A stretch of DNA of 64,000 bases, taken from contig CAVUAI010000053.1 in NCBI GenBank assembly GCA_963739385.1, forward strand, positions 248,001-312,000, given 5' to 3'. A program made the position numbers and the translations under genes. Below the pieces are notes generated by a model. The model had not been told where the DNA came from. It saw only the letters and a list, made by a program, of their open reading frames with translations, and searched no databases. Positions 7,207-16,164 of the stretch are shown here, piece by piece (the first letter of the stretch is position 1; the number at the start of each line of letters is the position of its first letter). Source of the stretch: VAZQ01 sp963739385. Its GTDB lineage: Bacteria > Pseudomonadota > Alphaproteobacteria > Rhizobiales > Xanthobacteraceae.

Positions 7207-8613
7207 ATGAACGCCCAAGAATTATTGCAGGAAATCGCCGACTATTGCCGGAACAGCGGGCTCGCGGAATCGACCTTCGGTCGCCGTGCCGTCAATGACG
7301 GGAAGCTCACCGCCCGCCTTCGCAACGGTGGGCGGATCACCACCGAAACGCTCGACCGCATCCGCGGCTTCATGGAAACGAACCGCACCGCTGCAGCCGC
7401 GCGTCCCACCATCATTGAGCGCGCGCGCGACGCCCGCCCGGCCGGCATCCCTGCCACCTTGACGCCGATACCCACCGGCCAACGCGACCCGCAGCGCAAT
7501 TTCCGATTCTTCGACAACCGCCAGAAGTATCTGCTGTTCGTCAATACCTGCAGCGAAAAGTGGGTGGTCGCCAGCCGGGTCGGGCTCGAACTGGCCAACA
7601 TCCATCCCCGCCCGCCCGCCCTGCGCCTGTTCGACGCCGGGGTCGGCGACGGCACCGTGCTGCTGCGGGTGATGCGGGCGATGCATGACCGCTTTCCTCA
7701 CACGCCGTTCTACGTCGTTGGCAAGGAGATCAGTCTCGAGGATGTCCGCCTCGGCTTGCAGAAGATGTCGGACCGTTTCTTCGAGCATCCGGCCACGGTG
7801 CTGGTGCTGACCAATCTTGCCTATGCCGACGCGCCGTGGCTCGCGGTCAAGTCGCTCTCCGCGGCCTCGAGCCTGGTCTGGCACGAAGTGCCGCTGTCCG
7901 GCGATTCGGCCTACCGCTTCGAGCAGCAGATCACTGATCTCGTGCCGTTCCTGGCGCAAAACTGGAAGGCCGGGGTGAGCCCCAAGACCGGCAACCCGGT
8001 CTACGAGCGGCCCGTGGTGCTCGTGCTCTATCGCGAGGACCACAAGTTCCTGCTCGACCCGATCATCCCGCGTCCGGGCGGCACGGTCGCCAACTACGAT
8101 CTCGTCATCGCCTCGCAGCCCTACCGCGCGCGCGCGTCGCTCGACTTCAAGGCCAAGCGCGTGATCGCACCGCTCGCGAAATCACTCGGACCGGGCGGAC
8201 GGCTCATCGCCATCCATTCCCATGGCAACGATCCCGGCATGGAGATCATCCAGCGCATGTGGCCGGGCGACAATCCGTTCATCCATGACCGTCACCAGAT
8301 CATGAAGGCGGTGAAGCACGAGCTCGGCACGGCCGGGCGCGATCTCAACTTCAATGCCTACGCCGATAACCGGTCGCTGTTCCGCTACGACATGCACACC
8401 CTGCCGAGCGAAATTTCGGACCTCTCGATCGGGACCTCGACGCTGTTTGCGGCGTGGAATGCAGCGATCTATGTCGCGCAGGTCGAGGACGATCGGCTGG
8501 GCGAGGTCGTCGCCGACGGACGCTATCTGGACGCGACGCGCGACGTTCTGCGCGAGCACGGCGGACTCTGGTTCTACGATGAATCCTACGTGATCTCGCG
8601 GCGGCGCGAGTGA
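7207..8613 (+). CDS. SAM-dependent methyltransferase-like protein
   Basis: 468 residues. The N-terminal 60 residues look like a small helix-turn-helix or helical domain (LAESTFGRRAVNDGKL). A Rossmann methyltransferase core follows, with motif I LRLFDAGVGDGTVLLRVM around residue 140, KEISLED as the acidic loop and ANYDLVIASQPY near residue 300. I chose the ATG at 7207; upstream extension from 7003 reads through non-coding hairpins. A MetF-like gene starts 55 bp downstream on the same strand, implying a functional link between methyl transfer and folate-bound one-carbon units. The methyl acceptor is unknown. Confidence 0.8.
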   Translation: MNAQELLQEIADYCRNSGLAESTFGRRAVNDGKLTARLRNGGRITTETLDRIRGFMETNRTAAAARPTIIERARDARPAGIPATLTPIPTGQRDPQRNFRFFDNRQKYLLFVNTCSEKWVVASRVGLELANIHPRPPALRLFDAGVGDGTVLLRVMRAMHDRFPHTPFYVVGKEISLEDVRLGLQKMSDRFFEHPATVLVLTNLAYADAPWLAVKSLSAASSLVWHEVPLSGDSAYRFEQQITDLVPFLAQNWKAGVSPKTGNPVYERPVVLVLYREDHKFLLDPIIPRPGGTVANYDLVIASQPYRARASLDFKAKRVIAPLAKSLGPGGRLIAIHSHGNDPGMEIIQRMWPGDNPFIHDRHQIMKAVKHELGTAGRDLNFNAYADNRSLFRYDMHTLPSEISDLSIGTSTLFAAWNAAIYVAQVEDDRLGEVVADGRYLDATRDVLREHGGLWFYDESYVISRRRE

Positions 8614-8668
8614 TGCGGTGCTCCGCATCGGGGCCAGACGCTCCGGGACACCAGGGAAGCACGACGCC

Positions 8669-9613
8669 ATGACGACCGCGTCTCCGGCAACCCAGGTCGA
8701 GCCCCGCGGCGATGCGGTGGACGCGATCGCCGGTTTCATGCGCGGCTTCTCGCTCGAAGCCACGCGGCCGTCTGCGGCAGACGTCGCCGCGCTGGCCGCC
8801 ATCGCCCCGGCCGGCACGCATGTTTATGTGAGCGCGGTGCCGACGCGGCCCGCGGCGGAGGCCATCGAAGCCGCGGCACGGCTGCGTCACGCCGGCTTTG
8901 AGCCGGTTCCGCACCTGGCCGTGCGCAACTTCGCGGCTGCATCCGAGCTCGACGATTTTCTTGCTCGCCTGGCGGGTGAGGCGGCCGTGCGGCGCGTGCT
9001 CGTGATCGCGGGCGACCGCGATCAACCAGCCGGCGACTTGCGCAGCGCCATCGAGGTGATCGACGGCGGCGCGTTGCAGCGCCACGGCGTCGAGGAGATC
9101 GGGATCGCCGGCTATCCGGACGGTCATCCGCGCATATCGCAGCAGGACCTCGACCGCGCGCTGGCCGACAAGATCCATGCCGCAGAGACGACCGGCATGG
9201 CGGTGCACATCGTCACCCAGTTCGGTTTTGATGCCCATGCGATCTTGCAATGGATCCATCGACTGCGCGAGTTCGGCATCGAACATCCAGTGCGGGTCGG
9301 TTTTGCCGGCCCAACCAATCTTGCAACCCTGTTGCGCTACGCCCAGCGCTGCGGCGTGCGGGCATCGGCGCAAGGGCTGGCGCGGCAGGCCGGCCTGGTG
9401 CGGCAGCTTTTCGCGATGTCGGCTCCCGACGCCCTGGTGCGTGCGCTGGCCGAGGCGCGCACCAACCGTCATCTCGGCGAGATCGCGCCGCACTTCTTCT
9501 CGTTCGGCGGATTGGCCCGGACGGCGCGCTGGGCCGCGGCGGCGGCGCATGGCCGGATCACGCTCCAGGCCGGCGAGGGCTTTCAGGTCGAGCCGCCGCG
9601 CCCCGGAAACTGA
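8669..9613 (+). CDS. Methylenetetrahydrofolate reductase-like protein (MetF family)
   Basis: 314 residues with MetF-type barrel features: an early HVYVSAVPTRP strand, PHLAVRN, VLVIAGDRDQPAG (flavin/folate region), IGIAGYPDGHP, the VTQFGFDA motif and VRVGFAGPTNL. Standard MetF reduces 5,10-methylene-THF to 5-methyl-THF. This is a divergent paralogue, so the folate specificity is inferred. The ATG at 8669 is preferred over a TTG/CTG-type extension from 8618. It sits directly after the methyltransferase gene, making a two-gene unit, and ends just before the second copy of the hairpin repeat. Confidence 0.82.
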   Translation: MTTASPATQVEPRGDAVDAIAGFMRGFSLEATRPSAADVAALAAIAPAGTHVYVSAVPTRPAAEAIEAAARLRHAGFEPVPHLAVRNFAAASELDDFLARLAGEAAVRRVLVIAGDRDQPAGDLRSAIEVIDGGALQRHGVEEIGIAGYPDGHPRISQQDLDRALADKIHAAETTGMAVHIVTQFGFDAHAILQWIHRLREFGIEHPVRVGFAGPTNLATLLRYAQRCGVRASAQGLARQAGLVRQLFAMSAPDALVRALAEARTNRHLGEIAPHFFSFGGLARTARWAAAAAHGRITLQAGEGFQVEPPRPGN

Positions 9614-9670
9614 ATCCGCGGCGGGTTCGCTTCGTGCGGGCGGGCAGAGATTTTCCTCGCACCGAGACTG

Positions 9671-9797
9671 GAGCATGATCCCGAAAGAGCCTGCCCCGGA
9701 CTTGATCCGGGGGTGTGGGCACCGGTTTTCGGAAAAGATCATGCTCCAGCAATAAGCTGGAGCGCGATGACGAGTCGAAGAAAAGTCATCGGGCTCT
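9671..9797. repeat. Dispersed two-hairpin repeat, copy 2
   Basis: About 127 bp, nearly identical to 3150-3273: GAGCATGATC / GATCATGCTC (9671-9680 and 9737-9746) and GCGATGAC / GTCATC at 9764-9771 and 9785-9790. As in copy 1 it lies between two convergent genes, and the stop codon of the minus-strand gene falls in its last bases. Confidence 0.9.
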
Positions 9798-11376
9798 ACT
9801 TGTTGCGGCGGCGGAGCGTGAAATCGTGAAAGAAGTCGATTTCATAGACGCTGTCGCAGACCGCGCCACAGCGGCTGGTGGCCTCGGTGACGCGAATTGC
9901 GAGCGACGCCCCGTCGACCAGCACCTGCTCGCGGTAGAGCACGACGTGATGCCCTGCGAGCAGCAATGCATCCCCGACCCGCAATCGCTCCAACGTCAAC
10001 AGCGGCGTGCTCACGCCATCGAGATAGGCGGTGGCTACATGCCGCCCGAGCCGCCACACGTTCGAAACAAATCCAGAGCAATCGACGCCGGTTGTCGCCC
10101 GATGCCGTCTGTTGGCCCAGAATGTGCCGCCGATATTGCCGGCGACATAGCCTTCCGCCAGCCGCTTCTCGAAGGTCTTGACCGAATCTCCGCCGCCCCA
10201 GTCGTATGGCACGCCCACTTGAGGCGAAGCATAGGGCTTGCGGACGAACTGAGGCGGACGAACGAACCGGTTCTCGTGCCGGCAGTCGATGCCCCAGCCC
10301 GGGACGATCTCCTCCTTGCAAGGATTGCGAAGATTGTCATCGGAAGGGGACCAGCGCTCGTCGCGAAAGGCGTCCATCGCCGCGCGCAGTTCGGCTCTCG
10401 AAACGAAGCCTCCGGTCCATTCCCTGTCTGCCGGCGCAGAAGACGAGCCCTCGTCGGTCCCGCCTCCCACGCGCCTTTCTCCCGGCTCGGCGATGACGCC
10501 GACCTGCTCCGGCGGCGGCGGCACGGCCCATGCGGTTGCAGGCTTCCTCGATTGGAACGTTGCCACCGTCAGCTTGTCGGGTGCCGACAGGGCGCGTTCG
10601 GTGATTTCGAAGCGGGCCTTGTCGATGCTCGCCAGCAGCAGCACCGATCCGCCCGGCAGGACGGTCACGTACTCGAACCCGATCCGCGTCATGCGATCGC
10701 GCGGGATGGTCGCAATTCCGCTCAGCACGCCGTTCTTGTCAAATCGTCCGACATACACGTCGACGTGAATTCTTCGCGATCTCGCATCGAACGGCTGTAA
10801 ATCGCGAAACGAGAATTCTTTCCACAGAACGTATCGACGGCCATCCGCATCCTGCTCGAGCTCGCGGGCGCTTGCCAGGTAGTTGGGACCGAGCGTGCGA
10901 ACTGACAGCGCCGGACGGCCATTGCGTGCGGGGAACGTCAGCCGATCGGAAGTATTGCGCCGGACCGGAGGCGCCTTGAGATCGGGCTCCGTGCGCGCAT
11001 AAGGCTTGAGGTCGAAGCGGGCGGGCCACCTCGACACGTCGCGGGGAACCACCAGCTGCTGGCTCTCGTCTTCCGAGATCAGCGTGATCCGGTCGGGTTG
11101 ACGGATGAGGCGGCGAAGGCGCGCGCCCGATGGAAACTCGCGCTCAATTCTGGAAGTTTCGGCCGTTGCGTTGTCGCAGGCTCTGTTGGGCCCGCAGATC
11201 CGGAATGCAATCACCTTGGCGTCGAGCGGATCGATGACTGCCACATGGTCGTCCTGCAAATGAAAAATATGACTGGGGCCCGCACCATCGCGTTCCTCGC
11301 GTACCGGAATCTCGGTGAAAGCCGAAGCCGAGGTCGAGAGAACCAGGCTCGTGATGACAAACCACGCTCGCCGCAT
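9796..11376 (-). CDS. Secreted NlpC/P60-like cysteine peptidase-fold protein
   Basis: 526 residues with a signal peptide (about 1-20, ending SASA-F). The first about 350 residues are an uncharacterised extracytoplasmic part (rich in Arg/Asp, with a Pro/Ser-rich linker near 320-345). The C-terminal part has the NlpC/P60 layout: catalytic Cys in TTGVDCSGFVSNVW and His in LLLAGHHVVLYRE. NlpC/P60 domains usually hydrolyse peptidoglycan stem peptides; the target here is inferred. I chose the ATG at 11376 because the signal peptide begins there. A broken partial copy of the catalytic region is found on the opposite strand at 6722-6815. Confidence 0.83.
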   Translation of the reverse strand: MRRAWFVITSLVLSTSASAFTEIPVREERDGAGPSHIFHLQDDHVAVIDPLDAKVIAFRICGPNRACDNATAETSRIEREFPSGARLRRLIRQPDRITLISEDESQQLVVPRDVSRWPARFDLKPYARTEPDLKAPPVRRNTSDRLTFPARNGRPALSVRTLGPNYLASARELEQDADGRRYVLWKEFSFRDLQPFDARSRRIHVDVYVGRFDKNGVLSGIATIPRDRMTRIGFEYVTVLPGGSVLLLASIDKARFEITERALSAPDKLTVATFQSRKPATAWAVPPPPEQVGVIAEPGERRVGGGTDEGSSSAPADREWTGGFVSRAELRAAMDAFRDERWSPSDDNLRNPCKEEIVPGWGIDCRHENRFVRPPQFVRKPYASPQVGVPYDWGGGDSVKTFEKRLAEGYVAGNIGGTFWANRRHRATTGVDCSGFVSNVWRLGRHVATAYLDGVSTPLLTLERLRVGDALLLAGHHVVLYREQVLVDGASLAIRVTEATSRCGAVCDSVYEIDFFHDFTLRRRNK

Positions 11377-11616
11377 CGGCAGTCTTGCTCCTCCGTCGAA
11401 CGGGTTCGCAGATAAAGAACCACATTCGCGAGCATTGGGATTTAAATCAGCGCCATTTGATCGCGCGGAGTATCCGTTTAGTCCAAACTCCAACTGCGAC
11501 CGCATCAAGGCGATGGATAGCGCGGTGGAATTGACATTTCCGGTGCAAGCAGGACAGCGGCGTTCTCAGCCGTCGCGACGTCACCAAGGAGATCGCAGCG
11601 CGCTCGGTGATCGCCG

Positions 11617-12648
11617 CTAGTAGGCGGCCGCGAGCAGCGCGCGCACATCCTGCGCGGACACCTCGCGCGGCACCCTGATCGCCAGTGCCGCCATCTCAGC
11701 CGCGACAAAATCGATCTTGCCGCGATCGAACCCGACCTCCGCCAGCCGTTGCGGAAGCGGGAATTCGCGCAGCATGGCGGCTAGACGATCCGCCGGATCT
11801 CCGTCCAAGGCATCGGTCAGCCGCGTCGCCGCCTCGGGTGCCTCCGCGAGGTTGAAGCGCACGACGTGCGGAAGGATGATCGCGTGGGTCTCGGCGTGCG
11901 GCAGGCCGAGGCCGCCGAGGACGTGCGCGAGCTTGTGCTGCAATCCGGTGCCGGCGGCGAGCACGACGCCGGCCAGCCAGGCCGCGGCGAGACATTCCGC
12001 CCGCGCCTCGCGATCGCGGCCATCCGCAACCACGCGCGGCAGATGCTCGGCGAAGCGACGCGTTGCGTCGGTCGCCAGCGCCATCAGGAAGGGCGTGCGG
12101 TCGGGGACCCAAAGCGCCTCCGCGCAATGGGCGATGGCATTCATGGCGCTCGCAGCGCTCACGGGCGCGGGCAGGGCCAGCGTGAGATCCGGGTCATAGA
12201 CGATGGTGCGCGGCAGCACGCGGCTGTCCTTGCCGGTGAACTTTCGTTCGCCCTCGCTCATCCCCCAGATCGCCGTTGCTTCGGAGCCCGAATAGGTGGT
12301 CGGCACGGCGATGATGGGAAGACCGAGATCGCGGGCAATGATCTTGGCCAGTCCGATGGCGGCACCGCCGCCGGCGGCGACGAGACCATCGGCATCGCGC
12401 GCGGCCGCGAGTCCGGCGTCCGCCACTGCTTTCGGCACGTGCACCACCGCCCGGGCATGCAGCCCCGCCGCCCGTGCACCCAGGCTGTCGACCAGCTGGC
12501 TTCCCAGGCGCGCGCCGCTTCCAGGGGTGGCGATCACCAGGGCTCGGTTCAACCCCAGCCGCGCCGCCTCATCCGCGACGCGCGCGACCGCACCCGGTGC
12601 GAACACCACGCGCTGGCTCGCAAAGTCATGAACGAATGGCGCCGGCAT
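11617..12648 (-). CDS. Maleylacetate reductase (iron-type alcohol dehydrogenase fold)
   Basis: 343 residues, the normal length for maleylacetate reductase. Visible family motifs: GGGAAIGLAKI (nucleotide loop), PTTYSGSEAT, HCAEALW, HKLAHVLGG and HAETHAIILPHV, carrying the histidines of the metal/substrate site. The enzyme reduces maleylacetate to 3-oxoadipate with NAD(P)H, feeding aromatic breakdown products from the hydroxyquinol, hydroquinone or chlorocatechol routes into the oxoadipate pathway. It is 131 bp downstream of the gentisate-dioxygenase-like gene on the same strand. No hydroxyquinol dioxygenase is seen in the window, so the source of maleylacetate is open. Confidence 0.88.
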   Translation of the reverse strand: MPAPFVHDFASQRVVFAPGAVARVADEAARLGLNRALVIATPGSGARLGSQLVDSLGARAAGLHARAVVHVPKAVADAGLAAARDADGLVAAGGGAAIGLAKIIARDLGLPIIAVPTTYSGSEATAIWGMSEGERKFTGKDSRVLPRTIVYDPDLTLALPAPVSAASAMNAIAHCAEALWVPDRTPFLMALATDATRRFAEHLPRVVADGRDREARAECLAAAWLAGVVLAAGTGLQHKLAHVLGGLGLPHAETHAIILPHVVRFNLAEAPEAATRLTDALDGDPADRLAAMLREFPLPQRLAEVGFDRGKIDFVAAEMAALAIRVPREVSAQDVRALLAAAY

Positions 12649-12779
12649 GGATGCTCGATGCGGGGGGTGGCGGGCACCCGCTCCCGGCCTTTGGCGGTAT
12701 CGAACCCGGCGCAGGCCAGGTTCGAAGTTAGACCAGCGTTCCGTGGTCGCGGCGCCGAAGCGATCGAGGATCCCAGAGC

Positions 12780-13865
12780 CTAATGCGCCTTCGTATCCTC
12801 GCGCCAGATGCCGAGTGCTTCCTGCGACGGGCGATCGGAAATCGAGAACAGCACGGATTCCTTCGCGGCCTGGTGCGAATAACGCTTCCACGGCGGCACC
12901 ACGAACACGTCGTTCGGTCCCCATTCCAGGGTGTTGCCGTCGACCGTGGTCGTACCCTGGCCTTCGACGCAGACGAAGATCGTGCCGTCGGTCGACCGAT
13001 AGGGTTCGCCCTTGAATCCTTTCGGGAACATCGCAAGGTTGGCGCCCATAGTGGGGAGTACCGGCCCGCCATTGACGGGATTGGCGTAGCGCACACGCGC
13101 GCCGTGCCGCTTGTCGATGTCGCCCGCCTTGAGCATGCGCTCGACGATCGGGCGCGTGCGCGCATAGGTGTAGTTGATGACCGGGCTGCGGTTCATGTGC
13201 GCCGGCGTGCCGTCCGGCAGCACGCCGGAGCCGTAGAAGGCAAGCAAGTCGCCGTCCTCGCGGTTGGTCGACTGCGTTGCACTTTCGAATTGCTCCGCGA
13301 ACGACGCCTCGAAAAAGTTGACCTGCGGGAAGTCGAGCACGTCGAGCCACAGCATCGGCTTGTCCGACGTGTTGCCGTGGTCGTGCGGCGCCCAATTGGC
13401 GGTGATGACGAAGTCGCCGGGCGCCATGTAGGACTTCTCACCCTCGACCGCGGTGTAGGCGCCCTCGCCGTCGAGCACGAACCGGATCGCCGAGGAGACG
13501 TGGCGGTGCGCGGGGGCCACCTCACCGGGCAGGATCATTTGCACACCGGCGAACAACGTGTTGGTGGCGCGTAAATCGCCCTTCATCCCCGGGTTCTCGA
13601 GGATCAGCACGCGGCGCTCGGCTTCTTCGGCAGTGATCAGGCCGCCGGATTCCATGACCAGGCGCTTGATGTCGTCGTAGTGCCAGATGACCGGGGCGCA
13701 ACGCGTCACCGGCTCCTTGGTGACGACGCTGTTCATCACCTTCCAGAGCGGCGTCATGCCGTGCTTGGCGATGCGCGCATAATATTCCTCCCGCATCGCC
13801 TCGATATTGTGCTTGGGGCCGGGAGTCCTGCTGTCGGCCTGTTGGGTCGCGGTCGCGCTCGCCAT
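12780..13865 (-). CDS. Gentisate 1,2-dioxygenase-type bicupin
   Basis: 361-residue two-domain cupin of the gentisate / 1-hydroxy-2-naphthoate / salicylate dioxygenase family. The N-terminal cupin has APAHRHVSSAIRFVLDGEG and later PHDHGN, supplying the Fe(II) histidines; the C-terminal cupin has FVCVEGQG and VPPWKRYSHQA. Members open the ring of gentisate-like substrates between C1 and C2. An FAH-family hydrolase gene lies upstream in the cluster, consistent with processing of the ring-cleavage product, but no maleylpyruvate isomerase is visible. An ICE-like sequence lies 43 bp upstream of the start. Confidence 0.88.
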   Translation of the reverse strand: MASATATQQADSRTPGPKHNIEAMREEYYARIAKHGMTPLWKVMNSVVTKEPVTRCAPVIWHYDDIKRLVMESGGLITAEEAERRVLILENPGMKGDLRATNTLFAGVQMILPGEVAPAHRHVSSAIRFVLDGEGAYTAVEGEKSYMAPGDFVITANWAPHDHGNTSDKPMLWLDVLDFPQVNFFEASFAEQFESATQSTNREDGDLLAFYGSGVLPDGTPAHMNRSPVINYTYARTRPIVERMLKAGDIDKRHGARVRYANPVNGGPVLPTMGANLAMFPKGFKGEPYRSTDGTIFVCVEGQGTTTVDGNTLEWGPNDVFVVPPWKRYSHQAAKESVLFSISDRPSQEALGIWREDTKAH

Positions 13866-13908
13866 GGCGCTCTCCCTTAATCGGTTGGGCGGTACGTCGG
13901 TGTGTCCA

Positions 13909-13927
13909 GTTTAGAATAATCCAAAAC
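13909..13927 (-). promoter_or_regulatory. Imperfect inverted repeat resembling the ICE box
   Basis: GTTTAGAATAATCCAAAAC has the same 8-3-8 layout as the perfect box at 1129-1147: its left arm is identical and the right arm differs at two positions. It lies 43 bp upstream of the dioxygenase start in an AT-rich promoter region. It may be a weak Irr site or the operator of another regulator. Confidence 0.4.
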
Positions 13928-14090
13928 AGACAATTAGTATATAATGAAACTATCCCCCTTAGAAGTGCCGGAATATCAGCCATTCCGCCATCGACCGCGG
14001 CCCGTGCGGAACACACGCGACCAACGGTCGGGCCGGAAGGCCACTCCGGTTCACCGGTTCTCGACGGCGAATTCGGTCGACTTCGCGAGG

Positions 14091-14858
14091 TCAGGTATTC
14101 ACGTTGCCGCCATCGACCGCGATGGTCTGCCCGGTAATGAAATCGCTGTCGGCCGAGGCGAGGAAGACCAGCGCACCGAGCAGATCCTGCGGGTGCTCGT
14201 CCCGCCGCAGCGAACGGGATTGGACGGCGCGGTCGCGGGCGGTCTGCACGTGGCCAGGATTCTCGCGGACCACCGTGTCGCTCAAGGTAAAGCCGGGCGC
14301 CAGCGTATTGACGCGGATACCGTGCTCGCCAAGCTCGCGCGCCAGTGCCCGTGTGAACGCCATGATGCCGCCCTTGCTGGTGACATAGTGCAGCATCCAC
14401 GGGATGCCGCGATAGGCCGTGCCCGAGCCGATATTGATGATCTTGCCGTAGCCTTGGGCGGTCATGTGCGGAGCCACGTGCTTCACCATCAGGAACGGCC
14501 CCCGCAGGTTGACCGCCATCACCCGGTCCCACAGCTCCGCATCGATCTCGGTGCATTTCGTCTCCTGCAGCGGAGCGAACAGTGCGGCATTGTTGACCAG
14601 CACGTCGATCCTGCCGAAGCGTGCCATCGTCGCCGCGACCAGCGTCTTCACCGCTGCTTCGTCACTGACATCGGTGACGGCGCTGGTGACCGAGTTCGCG
14701 CCATGTTTGGCAGCGATCTCGGCCGCCACCTCTTCGCCGTCGGCGATATCCGCGACCATGACGCGCGCGCCTTCGGCCGCCAGCGCCAGCGCGTAGTGCC
14801 GGCCGATTCCCTTCGCCCCGCCGGTGACGATGGCCGTGCGGCCGGAGAGTCGCGCCAT
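14091..14858 (-). CDS. SDR family oxidoreductase
   Basis: 255 residues: cofactor loop VTGGAKGIGRHYA (about 10-22), ADIAD acidic segment, NNAA, and catalytic Tyr-x3-Lys in YVTSKGG preceded by NIGSG. The C-terminal FITGQTIAVDGG is classic. I chose the ATG at 14858, which gives a standard start (MARLSGRTAIVTGG) and leaves only 4 bp to the upstream FMN-reductase gene, indicating an operon. A dehydrogenase acting on a hydroxylated ring intermediate or side chain is plausible in this aromatic cluster; the substrate is unknown. Confidence 0.9.
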   Translation of the reverse strand: MARLSGRTAIVTGGAKGIGRHYALALAAEGARVMVADIADGEEVAAEIAAKHGANSVTSAVTDVSDEAAVKTLVAATMARFGRIDVLVNNAALFAPLQETKCTEIDAELWDRVMAVNLRGPFLMVKHVAPHMTAQGYGKIINIGSGTAYRGIPWMLHYVTSKGGIMAFTRALARELGEHGIRVNTLAPGFTLSDTVVRENPGHVQTARDRAVQSRSLRRDEHPQDLLGALVFLASADSDFITGQTIAVDGGNVNT

Positions 14859-14862
14859 CGCG

Positions 14863-15444
14863 TCAGCCTTTCGGGCGTACGCGGCGAACGAACTTTTCGA
14901 ACGCCGCGAGCTGCAGCTTGACCATGTCGATGGTGGCCTGGTCCTTGAGCGCCAGTGTCTTCTCATCGAATTTCTGCGCGGCAAACGTCACGATGACTTC
15001 AGGCCGGCCGAACAGGACGACGTCGACCGAGGTCAGCGACTGCCGCAGGTGATATTGCATGCGCGAGCCGCCAAGGATGCCGCCGGCGGCGGATTGCAGC
15101 GCGACCGGCTTGTCCTTGAATGGCTGCTCTTTCATGCGCGACACCCAGTCGATGGCGTTCTTCAAGCCGCCCGGGATCGACCAGTTGTACTCCGGCGACA
15201 CGATGATCAGTGCATCGGCGGCTCGGATCGCGTCCGCCCACGCGTTCACGTCCGCCGGGAATCCGGTCGAGTCCTGGATGTCGTGGTTATAGAGCGGAAA
15301 CGTCGCGAACGACGGCGCGGCGCGCAGCTTGAGGGCGGCGGGCGCCAGCGTGGGCAGCGTGCGCGCCAGCGCCGCGTTGTACGAGCCCTTGCGCAATGAG
15401 CCGCAGATCACCAGCACGTCGAATTGTTCGTCTGCCACGTTCAC
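14863..15444 (-). CDS. NADPH-dependent FMN reductase (quinone/chromate reductase family)
   Basis: 193 residues with the flavodoxin-like FMN reductase motifs CGSLRKGSYN (phosphate loop) and VSPEYNWSIPGGLKNAIDW. Relatives reduce quinones, azo dyes, chromate or free FMN with NAD(P)H. It is a paralogue of the gene at 15544-16113 and is followed 4 bp later by the SDR gene. In aromatic clusters such proteins often reduce benzoquinones or feed reduced flavin to a monooxygenase; no monooxygenase is present here, so quinone reduction is the simpler guess. Confidence 0.88.
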   Translation of the reverse strand: MNVADEQFDVLVICGSLRKGSYNAALARTLPTLAPAALKLRAAPSFATFPLYNHDIQDSTGFPADVNAWADAIRAADALIIVSPEYNWSIPGGLKNAIDWVSRMKEQPFKDKPVALQSAAGGILGGSRMQYHLRQSLTSVDVVLFGRPEVIVTFAAQKFDEKTLALKDQATIDMVKLQLAAFEKFVRRVRPKG

Positions 15445-15454
15445 CCCCAGCCCG

Positions 15455-15478
15455 AGAAACGGCGCCCGAGAGGGCGCC
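15455..15478 (-). terminator. Hairpin between the two FMN-reductase genes
   Basis: GGCGCCC-gaga-GGGCGCC at 15461-15478; read on the minus strand the stem is followed by GTTTCTC. It could attenuate or end transcription of the upstream paralogue, but the U-tract is short. Confidence 0.45.
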
Positions 15479-15543
15479 TGTGAATGCGCATTGATAGCGA
15501 AACGGCAGGATCGGGCAAGCCGGCGGCAGGAGCCCCGGACGCC

Positions 15544-16113
15544 TCAGCTTTTCGGCGCGACCCGCGCGATGAACGTCGCAAACGCGGCAAGCTGCTGCTT
15601 GATGAAGCCGCGCGTGGCCTCGTCCTTGAGCTCGCCGGTCGCTTCCTCGAACTTGGAGGCGCAGTTGTTGATGAAGATTTCCGGCTTGTTGAGGGTGAAG
15701 GCGTCGAGGAACACCATCGCCTTGCGCATGTCGTACTGCACACGGGCGCCTCCGACCGGCCCCGGTGACGCCGATTGCAACGCGATCGGCTTGCCCGCGA
15801 ACGGCTGGTTGGGCAGCCGCGACACCCAATCGATCGCATTCTTGAGGCCGCCGGGAATGGTGAAGTTGTACTCGGGCGTGCAGAAGATCACGCCGTCGGC
15901 CGCGCGGATGGCGTCGGCGAGGACGTTGACCGGCGCGGGAAATCCGCTCGAATTCTGGATATCGGCATTATAGAGCGGAAAGTCGGCGAAGGGCGGGGCC
16001 GGCTTGATCGTCATGCCCGCCGGCGCCAGCGCCGGCAGCGCCCGCTGCGTCATGGCATTGAAGGAGCCTTTGCGCAGCGAGCCGCAGATCGAGACAATAT
16101 TCAAATCAGGCAT
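15544..16113 (-). CDS. NADPH-dependent FMN reductase, paralogue
   Basis: 189 residues, with the same motifs as the neighbouring paralogue: CGSLRKGSFN and CTPEYNFTIPGGLKNAIDW. The two proteins align over their full length, so this is a tandem duplication that has diverged. It is 51 bp downstream of the FAH-family gene and 99 bp upstream of the second copy, with a GC-rich hairpin between. Predicted role as for the paralogue: two-electron reduction of quinone-like or flavin substrates. Confidence 0.88.
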   Translation of the reverse strand: MPDLNIVSICGSLRKGSFNAMTQRALPALAPAGMTIKPAPPFADFPLYNADIQNSSGFPAPVNVLADAIRAADGVIFCTPEYNFTIPGGLKNAIDWVSRLPNQPFAGKPIALQSASPGPVGGARVQYDMRKAMVFLDAFTLNKPEIFINNCASKFEEATGELKDEATRGFIKQQLAAFATFIARVAPKS

Positions 16114-16164
16114 GACAATCTCCGCTTGGTCACGTCGAACGGCCGTCCTGTCACCGCAGCTTTG

